Shown here piece after piece: positions 16,788 to 25,211 of a stretch of 64,000 nucleotides of DNA. The DNA is from Aquabacterium sp. J223 (lineage in GTDB: Bacteria > Pseudomonadota > Gammaproteobacteria > Burkholderiales > Burkholderiaceae_C). Both the position numbers and the translations under genes were made by a program. The stretch covers positions 2,976,001 through 3,040,000 of the forward strand of contig NZ_CP088297.1 of NCBI RefSeq assembly GCF_024666615.1, written 5' to 3'. The first letter of the stretch is position 1; the number at the start of each line of letters is the position of its first letter. The notes below the pieces were generated by a model. The model did not search any database. It was not told the origin of the DNA and saw only the letters and a program-made list of their open reading frames with translations.

Positions 16788-17746
16788 CGGCGTCGCGCCT
16801 GTCGCTCGGGCTGCGCCTGTTTCTGCTCGGGCTGCTGGCCATCGGCCTGCGCGCCGCGACGGCGCACGAGATCAGCATGGCCGAGATGTCGCTGCAGCAG
16901 GCCTCGCCCACCGAGTTCCTCTGGCAGTGGACCGCCGGCAACCGCACCGGCGAGGCGGTGCTGCGGCCGCGCTGGCCGCAGGGCTGCGCCGACCAGGACG
17001 GCGTGCTGCGCTGCGGGCCCGACGGCCTCAGCGGCCGGCTCGGCATGGCGGGCGTCGGCCAGCGCTTCTCGGCCGTGCTGGTCAAGGTGACCTGGCTCGA
17101 CGGACGCAGCAGCCTCTACACGCTGACGAAGGCGCAGCCCGAGGTGCAGGTGTTCAACGGCCCCGACGACCGCCGAGGCATGGGCGAGATCGCCACCGCC
17201 TATGCGGTGCTCGGCGTCGAGCACATCCTGGCCGGCATCGACCACCTGCTGTTCGTCATCGGCCTGCTGTTCCTGGTCGGCTTCAACCGGCGGCTGGTGG
17301 GCACCATCACCGCCTTCACCGCGGCCCACAGCCTCACGCTGGCGCTGGCCGCGCTCGGCCTGCTGACGCTGCGGCCACCGCCGGTGGAGGCCAGCATCGC
17401 GCTGTCCATCGTGCTGGTCGCGCGCGAGGGGCTGCACCGCGAGACGACGCTGTCGCGCCGCTGGCCGGCGCTGGTGGCTTTCCTCTTCGGGCTGGTGCAC
17501 GGCCTGGGCTTCGCCGGCGCGCTGGAGCAGATCGGCCTGCCGCAGAACCACCTCGCCGTGGCGCTGCTGACCTTCAACCTCGGCGTCGAAGCCGGCCAGC
17601 TGCTGGTGGTCGCCGCCGCCTGGGCGCTGTGGAAGGTGCTGCCCGGCGCGTGGCGCCAGCGCGGCCGGGTGCCGGCGCTCTATGCCATCGGCGGCCTGGC
17701 CGCCTGCTGGGCCATCGAACGGGTGGGCGCGGTAGTGGCGGGCTGA
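16784..17746 (+). CDS. HupE/UreJ family membrane protein
   Basis: A 320-residue protein with an N-terminal signal segment, a periplasmic domain of about 120 residues (AHEISMAEMSLQQ and WTAGNRTGEAVLRPRWPQGC) and a C-terminal bundle of about six helices starting at GVEHILAGIDHLLFVIGLLFLVGF. The motifs HILAGIDHLLF and FTAAHSLTLALAALG, with LVHGLGFAGAL, are those of HupE/UreJ, the metal-permease-like family. A GTG start overlaps the end of the PpiC-like gene. No urease or hydrogenase gene is nearby, so nickel transport is not shown; the pairing with the PHP-like protein is the better clue. Confidence 0.83.
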   Translation: MTASRLSLGLRLFLLGLLAIGLRAATAHEISMAEMSLQQASPTEFLWQWTAGNRTGEAVLRPRWPQGCADQDGVLRCGPDGLSGRLGMAGVGQRFSAVLVKVTWLDGRSSLYTLTKAQPEVQVFNGPDDRRGMGEIATAYAVLGVEHILAGIDHLLFVIGLLFLVGFNRRLVGTITAFTAAHSLTLALAALGLLTLRPPPVEASIALSIVLVAREGLHRETTLSRRWPALVAFLFGLVHGLGFAGALEQIGLPQNHLAVALLTFNLGVEAGQLLVVAAAWALWKVLPGAWRQRGRVPALYAIGGLAACWAIERVGAVVAG

Positions 17747-17847
17747 GCCGCACCGACGTCCACACTCCTGGGGATGCCTCGCACCGGGGCCCGGGCGTCC
17801 AATCGGTCCCAAGGCTCCCGGCCCGGGAGCGAGGGAGGGACCCCGTC

Positions 17848-19056
17848 ATGCGGCATGTCGGCCCAACATCCATCGCCCTGGTGGCGGCTTCGCTGTCGTG
17901 CGGCTGCACCATCGTCGGCAGCCAGCGGCTGCCACCGGGCGCCAGCGCCGGAAGCGGCGTGGCCTATGCGCTGCCCATGAGCCGCGTGCCGGTGGTGCTG
18001 TCCGCCCAGCAGGGCCAGATCATCCTGCGCGTGCTGACGCCCCGCGTGGTGCCCGACCCGGACCACCGCTACGTCGCGCAGCGGCAGTCCAGTCCCTTCG
18101 GCTCGGACCAGGTCACGATCACGGTGGACCCGGCCACCGGGTTCCTGACCTCCGTCAGCGCCGTGGGCAAGGACGAGACGCTGGTCGTCCTCGAGAAGCT
18201 GCTGCTGCCGAAGTCGACGCCGACGATGGAGCGGACCGAAGGCGCTGAAGAGCTGGCCAGCGCGGTGGTCGACCCGGCGAACGACGCCGAACTGAGGGCC
18301 GCCACGGAGGCGTTGAACGGATCGCTGATGACCTTCCTGCACCAGCAGGCGTCGTCCTGCACCCAGGGCAAGGCCGTCTGCGACGAGTACGCGGCCGTGC
18401 GCCGGCTCGCCCCCGTCATCCGCCTGGAGGGTCGCCCCGCCGGGCGGACCGCTGCGCCCGCCACGGCGCCCGCCGCGGAGGCCGCGTCGCCGGGCGCCGA
18501 CTGCAGCGTCGGCATCTGCTACCGCCAGCCGCAACCCCATCTGCTGACGGTGGCGCTGGGCGGCATCAGCCGGTCGCTGGTGCTGCAGATCCCCAATGCC
18601 GCGCCGCTGGTGGCCGTGCCGCTCGAGCGGCATGCCTTCGTGACCACCACCCACACCCTGGCGTTCGAGCAGGGCACGCTGACGTCGGCGACCGTGGACC
18701 GGCCCAGCTCGGCGCTGGCGCTGGTCAACAGCCCGCTCGCCGCCGTCAGCGGCGTGCTCAGCAGCATCACCAAGCCGCTCAGCGAGGTGCTGAAGATCGA
18801 CACCAGCGGCCAGTACGAAGCGAAGGCGGCGCAGGCGAAGTCGGAGGCCGACACGGCCAAGGCCAAGGCGGACGAGGCCAAGAAGGCAGGCGGCGACAAG
18901 CCGCCGGCCGCCGACCCCAACACCGCCCTGGCCACGCTGACCCTCGGCACGAGCCGATCCGTCGACACGCTTGTTGTCCCGACACCCCCAGCCGCCGCCA
19001 GCGGCCCCGCACCGCTGCTGTCCACACCGGGCTCGTCGGGCAGCGCCCGGAACTGA
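17848..19056 (+). CDS. Lipoprotein of unknown function
   Basis: A 402-residue protein with a short signal and a Cys in LSCGCTIVG, probably lipid anchored. The body is beta-rich in the first 250 residues. Then comes an amphipathic stretch of Ala/Lys heptads (YEAKAAQAKSEADTAKAKADEAKKAG), like a coiled coil, and a Pro/Ala-rich tail. A GAGGGAGGGA ribosome site precedes the ATG at 17848. I do not recognise the family. The next genes on the strand are a 33-codon frame and a V8-type protease, spaced 12-15 bp, so it may belong with the protease. Confidence 0.65.
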   Translation: MRHVGPTSIALVAASLSCGCTIVGSQRLPPGASAGSGVAYALPMSRVPVVLSAQQGQIILRVLTPRVVPDPDHRYVAQRQSSPFGSDQVTITVDPATGFLTSVSAVGKDETLVVLEKLLLPKSTPTMERTEGAEELASAVVDPANDAELRAATEALNGSLMTFLHQQASSCTQGKAVCDEYAAVRRLAPVIRLEGRPAGRTAAPATAPAAEAASPGADCSVGICYRQPQPHLLTVALGGISRSLVLQIPNAAPLVAVPLERHAFVTTTHTLAFEQGTLTSATVDRPSSALALVNSPLAAVSGVLSSITKPLSEVLKIDTSGQYEAKAAQAKSEADTAKAKADEAKKAGGDKPPAADPNTALATLTLGTSRSVDTLVVPTPPAAASGPAPLLSTPGSSGSARN

Positions 19057-19068
19057 CGGACCGGCGCC

Positions 19069-19170
19069 ATGGCCCATCGCACCGCAGCGCGCTCGCCCGG
19101 CGCCGAGGAGGCGCCCCGCCGCGCCCGCACCAAGCCGGGGACCGACGCGCCGGTGCCCGCGGCCCCCTGA
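19069..19170 (+). CDS. Short open frame between lipoprotein and protease genes
   Basis: A 33-residue frame starting at ATG, 12 bp after the lipoprotein stop and ending 14 bp before the protease ATG. It is rich in Arg, Ala and Pro (MAHRTAARSPG and RRARTKPGTDAPVPAAP) and has no recognisable motif. It could be a real small protein of the operon, or the protease could start further upstream. It has no clear Shine-Dalgarno. Confidence 0.2.
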   Translation: MAHRTAARSPGAEEAPRRARTKPGTDAPVPAAP

Positions 19171-19184
19171 GCCGCCCGTCCTTC

Positions 19185-20015
19185 ATGGTCGAGACCAACA
19201 ACGGCGGCCGGGTGGAGGCGGTGCCGACGTTCGACACCGGCCGTGCGCTGGCGCAGGGCTTCGGCGGGGGACGGCTGCCGGAGCGCCTGCGCAGCGAGCA
19301 CTTCGAGCGGGCGTCGAACCTCGAGTTCGCGATGCCGCAACTGGTCTGCGGCGAACGCGACGACCGCGTGCCCGTGCCCAACCCCGCCGCCCTGCCGTGG
19401 CGCTGCATCTGCCACCTGGTGATGCAGGGCATGCACTCGGTGGACGTCTTCGGCACCGGCTTCCTGGTCGGCCCGCGCACCGTCGTCACGGCGGGCCACA
19501 ACCTGTTCAGCCACCAGGTGGGCCGCGGCCCGCGCAGCGTCATCGTGATTCCCGGCCGCACCGGCGACCAGGCACCGTTCGGGTTCTATGAAGCGCAAGC
19601 TGCCGACGTGCATCCGCAATGGCGCGCCGGCGCGTCGCGCGACCACGACTACGGCGTGGTCTGGCTCAAGGAGCCGATCGGGCAGCGCGTGGGCTGGTTC
19701 GGCACCGCCGTCTACGACGACGCGGCGCTGCAGCGGCTGGTGATCAACAACGCGGGCTATCCGGGCGACAAGCGCATCGGCACCCAATGGTTCAATGCCG
19801 GCCGGGTGCTCGGCACCGGCGCGCGCACGCTGGAGTACGGGCTGGACACCGCGGAAGGCCAGAGCGGCAGCCCGATCTTCCATCTCGACGCCCGCGACCA
19901 GCGCATCGTCGTCGCCATCCACGCCTACGGCTTGTGCCCGAAGAACTTCGGCATCCGCATCACGCCCGAGGTGTTCCGCCAGATCGGCGCCTGGGCGGGC
20001 ACGGTGGGCGACTGA
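19185..20015 (+). CDS. V8-like (trypsin-fold) serine protease
   Basis: A 276-residue chymotrypsin-fold protease of the Glu-endopeptidase (V8) type. The triad is visible: His in VVTAGHNLF, Asp in DHDYGVVWL and Ser in EGQSGSPIF, with the substrate-side loop IVVAIHAYG after it. The N-terminal 95 residues are extra and there is no signal peptide from this start, which is unusual because most family members are secreted. It either acts inside the cell, or the true start lies upstream of 19185 in this very GC-rich region. It follows the lipoprotein of unknown function. Confidence 0.8.
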   Translation: MVETNNGGRVEAVPTFDTGRALAQGFGGGRLPERLRSEHFERASNLEFAMPQLVCGERDDRVPVPNPAALPWRCICHLVMQGMHSVDVFGTGFLVGPRTVVTAGHNLFSHQVGRGPRSVIVIPGRTGDQAPFGFYEAQAADVHPQWRAGASRDHDYGVVWLKEPIGQRVGWFGTAVYDDAALQRLVINNAGYPGDKRIGTQWFNAGRVLGTGARTLEYGLDTAEGQSGSPIFHLDARDQRIVVAIHAYGLCPKNFGIRITPEVFRQIGAWAGTVGD

Positions 20016-20079
20016 CCGGCGCGACCTGCACCGCGCCACGCACCCGCCTGGGGCCGCCGGCCCTCCGGTCGGCGGCGTG

Positions 20080-22005
20080 TCAGGCGGCTTCGACCGCCGG
20101 CGCACGACGGCGCAGGTTCAGGCCGTAGCCGACCAGCACCACCAGCACCACCGTCAGCTGCGCCACCACGGTCTCCCGCGTGGGGAACAGGCCCAGCCAG
20201 TCGAGCCGCGGCAGCGAGGCCCAGGGGGTGACGTCGAACCAACCGGCTTCCTGCAGCGCCGCGACACCCTTGCCCGCAAGCACCACCGCCAGCACCGCGA
20301 TCAGCGCCGAGCTCCAGGCGAAGAAGCGGCCGATGGGCAGGCGCGCGCTGGTGCGCAACAGGGCCCAGGCCAGCAGCGCCAGCAGCACCACGCCGGCGGC
20401 CAGCCCGGCCAGCAGCGCCTGGCCGCTGCCCTCCACCCACAGCGCCGAATAGAACAGCACCGTCTCGAACACCTCGCGGTAGACGGCCACGAAGGCCAGG
20501 GTGAACAGCGCCCACGCCGAGCGGCGCGACAGGGCGGCGGCCAGCGTGTCGCGCAGGTAGGCCTGCCATCGACCCGCCGCCGACTGGTGGTGCATCCAGA
20601 CGCCCACGCCCAGCAGCACGGCGGCGGCGACCAGCGCGGCCACGCCCTCGGTGATCTCGCGGCTGGCGCCGCTGATGTCGACCAGCGTGGTGGCGGCCAC
20701 CCAGGTCAGCCCGCCGGCGGCCAGGGCGCTGATCCAACCGGCGTGCACATAGGGCAGTGCCTCGTGCCGCTCGGCCTTGCGCAGGAAGGCCAGGATGCCG
20801 ATCACCACCAGCAGCGCCTCGGCGCCCTCGCGCAGCAGGATGGTCATCGCCCCGAGGAAGACCGACCAGGTGTCGCCGCGGCCCGCGTCCAGCGCTTCGT
20901 CGGCGCGCCGCAGCAGCTCGTCCAGGCGCTGCACGCCGGCCGCCGCCTCGGCCGCGTCACCGCGGCCGACCGCGCTGCGGTAGGCGAGCATGCCCTCCTC
21001 CACCGCCGCCAGCAGCTCGGCGTGGCGCACCCGGAGGGCCGGCTCCACCGGCTCGAAGCCGTCGAGGTAGGCCGACAGCGCCTGCTTCATCGCACCGCCG
21101 CGGTCACCCGCCTGCAGGGCCGCCAGGCTCTGCTGCAGGCGCCGACGCGCCAGCGCCGTCCCCTGCGGGGTGCCGGCGGCCACCGCCTGCGGCTGCGCGC
21201 GCAGGTGCGCCAGCAGGTCGCGGGCCGGCTCGGCGCCGAGGGCCGGCGCCAGCGAGCGTTCGCTGGCGGCCGCCAGCGCGGCCAGGTCGGCCGGCCGCTG
21301 GGCGGCGGGCAGCGTCTTCGCGAGCTGCGCGCCGCGGGCGCGCATCGCCGCGTCGTGCGACAGCGTGCCGGCGAAGAAGGCCAGCGCCCACCGGTCGTCC
21401 TCCGACAGGGCGGCGAAGGCCGGCATCGAGGTGCCGGCCACGCCCTGCGTGATCGACTGGTACAGCGACTGAAGGCTGCGCTGCGACGCCCGTTCGCGGT
21501 CGGTGAAGGCCACCGGCGGCGGGTCCAGCCGGGCGGCGGCCGGCCCGTCGCCGGCGCCGGTGGCGCCATGGCAGGACGCGCACTGCTGCGCGTACAACGC
21601 CGCGCCGCGCGGCAGGTCCGGCGGCCGCCGCGGCGCCATCGGGATGGGATAGGCCTGCAGCAGCGCGGCGGCGAGCTGTTGGGCGCGGTCGGCAACCTGG
21701 TCGGGCGCCTGCCGGGCGGCGATGGCCTGGCGCAGCGCCGCGGCCTGCGCCACGAGCGCCGGCTGCTGCGGGGTGGCCGGCAGCCCGGAGATGCCGTCCT
21801 GCGCGCGCTGGGAGAACTCGCGCATCTCGTCGTACTCGGGCTCGCTGATCACCTTGCCGTCCGCCACCGCACCGGCGTAGTCGACGCCGACGTAGTCGAG
21901 CAGCTGCCAGACCTGGCGCACGGTGTCGTCGTGCGGTGCGGCCATGGCGGGCCAGGCCAGGCAGAACATCCAGGCCCACCACAGGCCCTGCAGCGCCCGC
22001 CTCAT
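20080..22005 (-). CDS. Cytochrome c-FTR1 iron permease fusion
   Basis: A 641-residue fusion. After a signal segment (WAWMFCLAWPAMA) lies a c-type cytochrome domain with heme site CASCH (142-146) and a likely Met ligand in MPAF (residue 194), then a helical linker and the FTR1/EfeU permease with REGAE (392-396) and the second REVFE motif, the iron-binding pair of the family, in about seven membrane helices. The cytochrome would oxidise ferrous iron before uptake, replacing the separate oxidase of EfeUOB systems. Its ATG overlaps the TGA of the upstream PepSY gene (ATGA), placing it last in the Fur-box-headed iron operon. Confidence 0.88.
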   Translation of the reverse strand: MRRALQGLWWAWMFCLAWPAMAAPHDDTVRQVWQLLDYVGVDYAGAVADGKVISEPEYDEMREFSQRAQDGISGLPATPQQPALVAQAAALRQAIAARQAPDQVADRAQQLAAALLQAYPIPMAPRRPPDLPRGAALYAQQCASCHGATGAGDGPAAARLDPPPVAFTDRERASQRSLQSLYQSITQGVAGTSMPAFAALSEDDRWALAFFAGTLSHDAAMRARGAQLAKTLPAAQRPADLAALAAASERSLAPALGAEPARDLLAHLRAQPQAVAAGTPQGTALARRRLQQSLAALQAGDRGGAMKQALSAYLDGFEPVEPALRVRHAELLAAVEEGMLAYRSAVGRGDAAEAAAGVQRLDELLRRADEALDAGRGDTWSVFLGAMTILLREGAEALLVVIGILAFLRKAERHEALPYVHAGWISALAAGGLTWVAATTLVDISGASREITEGVAALVAAAVLLGVGVWMHHQSAAGRWQAYLRDTLAAALSRRSAWALFTLAFVAVYREVFETVLFYSALWVEGSGQALLAGLAAGVVLLALLAWALLRTSARLPIGRFFAWSSALIAVLAVVLAGKGVAALQEAGWFDVTPWASLPRLDWLGLFPTRETVVAQLTVVLVVLVGYGLNLRRRAPAVEAA

Positions 22006-23303
22006 TTGGCCAGCACCGGGCCGGCCGGCGCCCGGCGCGACGCCTCGCGTGCCAGCGCCGCCATCCGGGCCGTGCGCTTGCGCCACCAGATGACCACGCC
22101 GGTGATGCTGAGCAGCGCCACCACCACGCCCATCACCGAGATGAGGATGCGCCCCGGCAGGCCGAGGATGCGACCCGAATGCAGCGGGAACTGCGCCTGC
22201 ACGAAGATGTCCGCGGCGGTGCCGGTCCACGGCACCTTCTGGCCCAGCACCTCGCCGGTCAGGCCGTCGATGAACAGCCGCGTCGGGCCCGCGCCACCCA
22301 CACCGTGGTCGTCTTCCGGCTTGAAGTAGCGCGCCTGGTAGATGCCGTAGCGGTCGGAGTAGGACAACGCGCCCAGCGGATCGAAACCGCGGCGCAGGCC
22401 CTCGGCACGGCCGATGTCGATCACCTGCTGCCAGGTCACGGTGGGTGTGATGGGCCGGTGCCGGTCGGCGGGCCGGCGCTGGTCGAAGGGCGTCGGCGTC
22501 ACCTGCGAGACCTTGGACATCAGCGGGAAGAACACCTCGCGGTACAGGTTGAGCGAGAAGGCGGTGAAGGCCACGATGAACAGCAGCGCCCAGGTCCACA
22601 GGCTGACGGCGCGGTGCAGGTCGAAGTTGAGCTTGGTGCTGCCGCTGCCCCAGCGCACCTTCCACGCCGGCGACCAACGCGCCCACCAGCCCTTGCCGGA
22701 AGGCGGCACTGCGTCGCCGCCGACATCGTCGTCGCGACGGCGCGCGGCGCGACGCCGAGCCGGCAGCGTGAGGTAGAAGCCGACGAAGCAGTCCAGCGTC
22801 CACACCACCGCCACCACACCCAGCAGCCAGATGCCCCAGCGGTCGATGCCGAGGAACTCCGGCAGGTGCAGCGTGTAGTGCAGACGGTAGAGGAAGGAGA
22901 CGACGTTCTCCTTGGTGACGGGCCACACCGCACCCCATTCGCGCCGGCCCAGTTCGTCGCCGGTGGCCGGGTCGAGGAAGACCTGGTTGAAGCCCGGCTC
23001 GAACAGCCGCCCGGTGGCCGGGTCCACCCGCGGCGTGACGAACACCGAGAACGAGTCTCCCGGCTCGGGCTGCAGCGGGAAGAAGCTGGCGCGCACCTGC
23101 GGATGGCGCTGCTCCACCCGCCGCACCAGTTCCAGCGCGGGCAGCGGCCGGCCCTCGGTGCGCGCGTGCATCAGCTCGGGGTTGATCCAGTCGTCCAGCT
23201 CGTGGTCCCAGGAGATGACCGCGCCGGTGAGGCCGCTGAAGACGAGGAAGGCGGCCATGAACAGGCCGGCCCAACGGTGGATGACGGTCCAGGCTTGGCG
23301 CAT
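22002..23303 (-). CDS. PepSY-associated membrane protein (ferric-siderophore reductase type)
   Basis: About 433 residues with four main membrane segments: WTVIHRWAGLFMAAFLVFSG near the start, GIWLLGVVAVVWTLDCFVGFY, LWTWALLFIVAFTAFS and ILISVMGVVVALLSITGVVIWW. His residues flank the helices and large periplasmic loops lie between them, as in the PiuB/FoxB family thought to move electrons to ferric siderophores. The start at 23303 is preferred because an AGGAG ribosome site precedes it; the frame is open to 23363. It sits in the iron operon, downstream of the thioesterase gene and overlapping the cytochrome-FTR1 gene. Confidence 0.82.
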   Translation of the reverse strand: MRQAWTVIHRWAGLFMAAFLVFSGLTGAVISWDHELDDWINPELMHARTEGRPLPALELVRRVEQRHPQVRASFFPLQPEPGDSFSVFVTPRVDPATGRLFEPGFNQVFLDPATGDELGRREWGAVWPVTKENVVSFLYRLHYTLHLPEFLGIDRWGIWLLGVVAVVWTLDCFVGFYLTLPARRRAARRRDDDVGGDAVPPSGKGWWARWSPAWKVRWGSGSTKLNFDLHRAVSLWTWALLFIVAFTAFSLNLYREVFFPLMSKVSQVTPTPFDQRRPADRHRPITPTVTWQQVIDIGRAEGLRRGFDPLGALSYSDRYGIYQARYFKPEDDHGVGGAGPTRLFIDGLTGEVLGQKVPWTGTAADIFVQAQFPLHSGRILGLPGRILISVMGVVVALLSITGVVIWWRKRTARMAALAREASRRAPAGPVLAK

Positions 23304-23378
23304 GCCAGGCTCCTCAAGTCGGAAGGCGACGGTGCCCGACCGGCGCCAGGTGCGAGGCTCCACGGTGCTGGGACCTCC

Positions 23379-23804
23379 TCACACCCCGGCCAGCACCGCC
23401 ATCGTCAGACGCGACACGCAGGTCAGCCGCCCTTCGTCGTCGCGCAGGTCGATCTGCCAGACCTGGGTGCTGCGACCCAGGTGCACCGGGCGGGCGATGC
23501 CCTCCACCCAGCCGGTCTTCACCGCGCGCAGGTGGTTGGCGTTGATGTCCAGGCCGACCACCCGGCCGTCGCGCGGCTGGGTCAGCAGCGCGGCGCTGGA
23601 GCCCAGCGTCTCGGCCAGCACCACCGACACGCCGCCATGCAGCAGGCCCATCGGCTGGCGGGTGCGCTCGTCCACCGGCACCCGGCCGCGCACGAAGTCG
23701 TCGCCGACCTCGAGGAACTCGATGCCCAGGCGCTGCGGTGCGGTGTCGACATGCCATCGTGTCAGCAGTTCGGGCGAGGCGGGTTGTTTCCAGATCGTGG
23801 TCAT
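23379..23804 (-). CDS. Hotdog-fold thioesterase
   Basis: About 141 residues, a single hotdog domain with the family signature GLLHGGVSVVLAETLGSSAAL and VVGLDINANHLRAVKTG, closest in pattern to the MenI/YdiI/EntH type that hydrolyses acyl-CoA or siderophore-synthesis thioesters. It has no signal peptide. The ATG is chosen because it fits the domain and overlaps a TGA in another frame (ATGA); the open frame is longer. Its place inside an iron-uptake operon resembles EntH-like proofreading enzymes, but no siderophore-synthesis gene is in the window. Confidence 0.8.
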   Translation of the reverse strand: MTTIWKQPASPELLTRWHVDTAPQRLGIEFLEVGDDFVRGRVPVDERTRQPMGLLHGGVSVVLAETLGSSAALLTQPRDGRVVGLDINANHLRAVKTGWVEGIARPVHLGRSTQVWQIDLRDDEGRLTCVSRLTMAVLAGV

Positions 23805-24030
23805 GCGGGGGGCGCGCGGCGGAGCGCGGCGGAGCGGGTCGATCGCCCATGATGCGCCGGCCCCGCCACAGCCCCCACAGGCCGCAGGCGGCCGGCACGC
23901 CGAGCAGCGCCCAGGACAGCGCATCGAACCCGCCGTCGCCGACCAGGGCGGACACCAGCCCGACGGCCGAGGCGGCGCCGATCCCCGCGGGCCAACCCCA
24001 GACCTTCCAGTTCACGCCGGCGGCGGTCAT
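23801..24030 (-). CDS. Small two-helix membrane protein of the iron operon (end uncertain)
   Basis: The frame from ATG 24030 reads MTAAGVNWKVWGWPAGIGAA, then two membrane segments (VGLVSALVGDG region and ALSWALLGVPAACGLWGLW). This is the usual small protein beside PepSY proteins in Burkholderiales iron operons, normally about 60-75 residues. The open frame, however, runs on through the whole thioesterase gene to 23314, which is implausible. One missing G in the GGG run near 23848-23850 would move it to a frame ending at 23801, giving an ATGA overlap with the thioesterase. Its start overlaps the upstream PepSY stop. The end is inferred. Confidence 0.5.
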
Positions 24031-25202
24031 CGCGAGGCCTCGCGCACGGCGACGTAGGCGGGCGCGCCGCCGGCCGCAGGCGCGTCGGCCAGATCCGCCA
24101 GCAGCGGACGTCGCGCGCGCCGCAGCCAGAGGTACAGGCCGCTGCCCAGCACGACGATGGTGAGCACGTCCAGCACCGCCCACAGCACCTGCATCGGCAG
24201 GCCGCCGTAATCGCCGAAGTGCAGCGGCTGCGACAGCAGCAGCGCGGTCAGGTACCAGGGCAGTTCGGGCGCGGCGGTGACCTCGGCGGTGCGCGCGTCG
24301 ACCAGCACCGGCTGCAGCAGCCGTTGGGTCAGCGGCGTGTCGCCGCGCAGGAAGAAGGTGTGGTGGTGCGGGCTGGAGAAGGCGGTGCCGGGGAAGGCGA
24401 TGAAGGACAGTTCGCGGCCGGGCACCTGCGCCAGCGCCGCGTCCAGCGAGCGCTGCAGCGACGCCCGCTCGGCGGGTGGCACCGGCGGCTGGCCGGCATA
24501 GGGCGCCATCAGCGCGGTCAACTGGTCGTGCTGCCAGTACTTGACGAGCAGGTCGGCCCAGGTGTTGACCATGCCGGTGGCGCCGACGACGAAGGCCCAC
24601 ACCAGCGTCACGATGCCCAGCAGGTTGTGCAGGTCCAGCCACCGGGTGCGCGGCGAGCGGTCGCGGCGCACGGTGCCGAAGTCCAGCCGGCGCATGAAGG
24701 GCGCGTACAGCACCACGCCGGAGACGATGGCGATCAGCAGCAGCAGCCCCATCAGGCCGAGGAACAGCTTGCCCGGCAGGCCCGCGAAGAGGTCGACGTG
24801 CAGCTTGAACATCACCCACATGAAGCCCTCGTCGAAGCGCGGCTGGGCCAGCACCTCGGCGCTGCGCCCGTCGACCGCCACCGAGCGGAAATCGTCGGTG
24901 GGCGCCGGCGTCGGCGTGAGGGTGAAGAACCAGACGTTGGCGTCGTCCTCGTCCTGCGAGGCGAACTGCACCACCCGGTCGGGATGCCGTGCCTGCGCGG
25001 CCGCCATCAGGCGGTCGACGCTGACGTGCGGCGTGCCGGGCGGCATCGGCGGCGCCTCCACCTCGGTGCCGAGCAGGTGCCCGATCTCGTGGTGGAAGAT
25101 CAGCGGCAGGCCGGTCAGGCACAGCAGCAGCATGAACAGCGTGCACACCAGGCTGGACCACTTGTGCAGCCAGGCCCAGGCCTTGAGCGACGAGGCGGTC
25201 AT
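24027..25202 (-). CDS. PepSY-associated membrane protein (second copy, PiuB-like)
   Basis: A 391-residue protein with four main membrane segments: LHKWSSLVCTLFMLLLCLTGLPLIFHHE at the N-terminus, FLGLMGLLLLIAIVSGVVLY, LLGIVTLVWAFVVGATGMVN and VLWAVLDVLTIVVLGSGLYLWL. Conserved His residues in or near the helices (HKW, HHE, LDLHNLLG) would bind heme or support electron flow to the siderophore. The long periplasmic loops are PepSY-like. It lies 9 bp after the TonB receptor gene and overlaps the small membrane protein, so it is the second gene of the operon. Confidence 0.83.
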   Translation of the reverse strand: MTASSLKAWAWLHKWSSLVCTLFMLLLCLTGLPLIFHHEIGHLLGTEVEAPPMPPGTPHVSVDRLMAAAQARHPDRVVQFASQDEDDANVWFFTLTPTPAPTDDFRSVAVDGRSAEVLAQPRFDEGFMWVMFKLHVDLFAGLPGKLFLGLMGLLLLIAIVSGVVLYAPFMRRLDFGTVRRDRSPRTRWLDLHNLLGIVTLVWAFVVGATGMVNTWADLLVKYWQHDQLTALMAPYAGQPPVPPAERASLQRSLDAALAQVPGRELSFIAFPGTAFSSPHHHTFFLRGDTPLTQRLLQPVLVDARTAEVTAAPELPWYLTALLLSQPLHFGDYGGLPMQVLWAVLDVLTIVVLGSGLYLWLRRARRPLLADLADAPAAGGAPAYVAVREASR

Positions 25203-25211
25203 CCCGGCGCC

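Noticed and set aside
20053-20076. GC-rich hairpin between protease and cytochrome-FTR1 genes as a terminator
   Set aside because: No T-tract on either strand; GC hairpins are frequent in this sequence.
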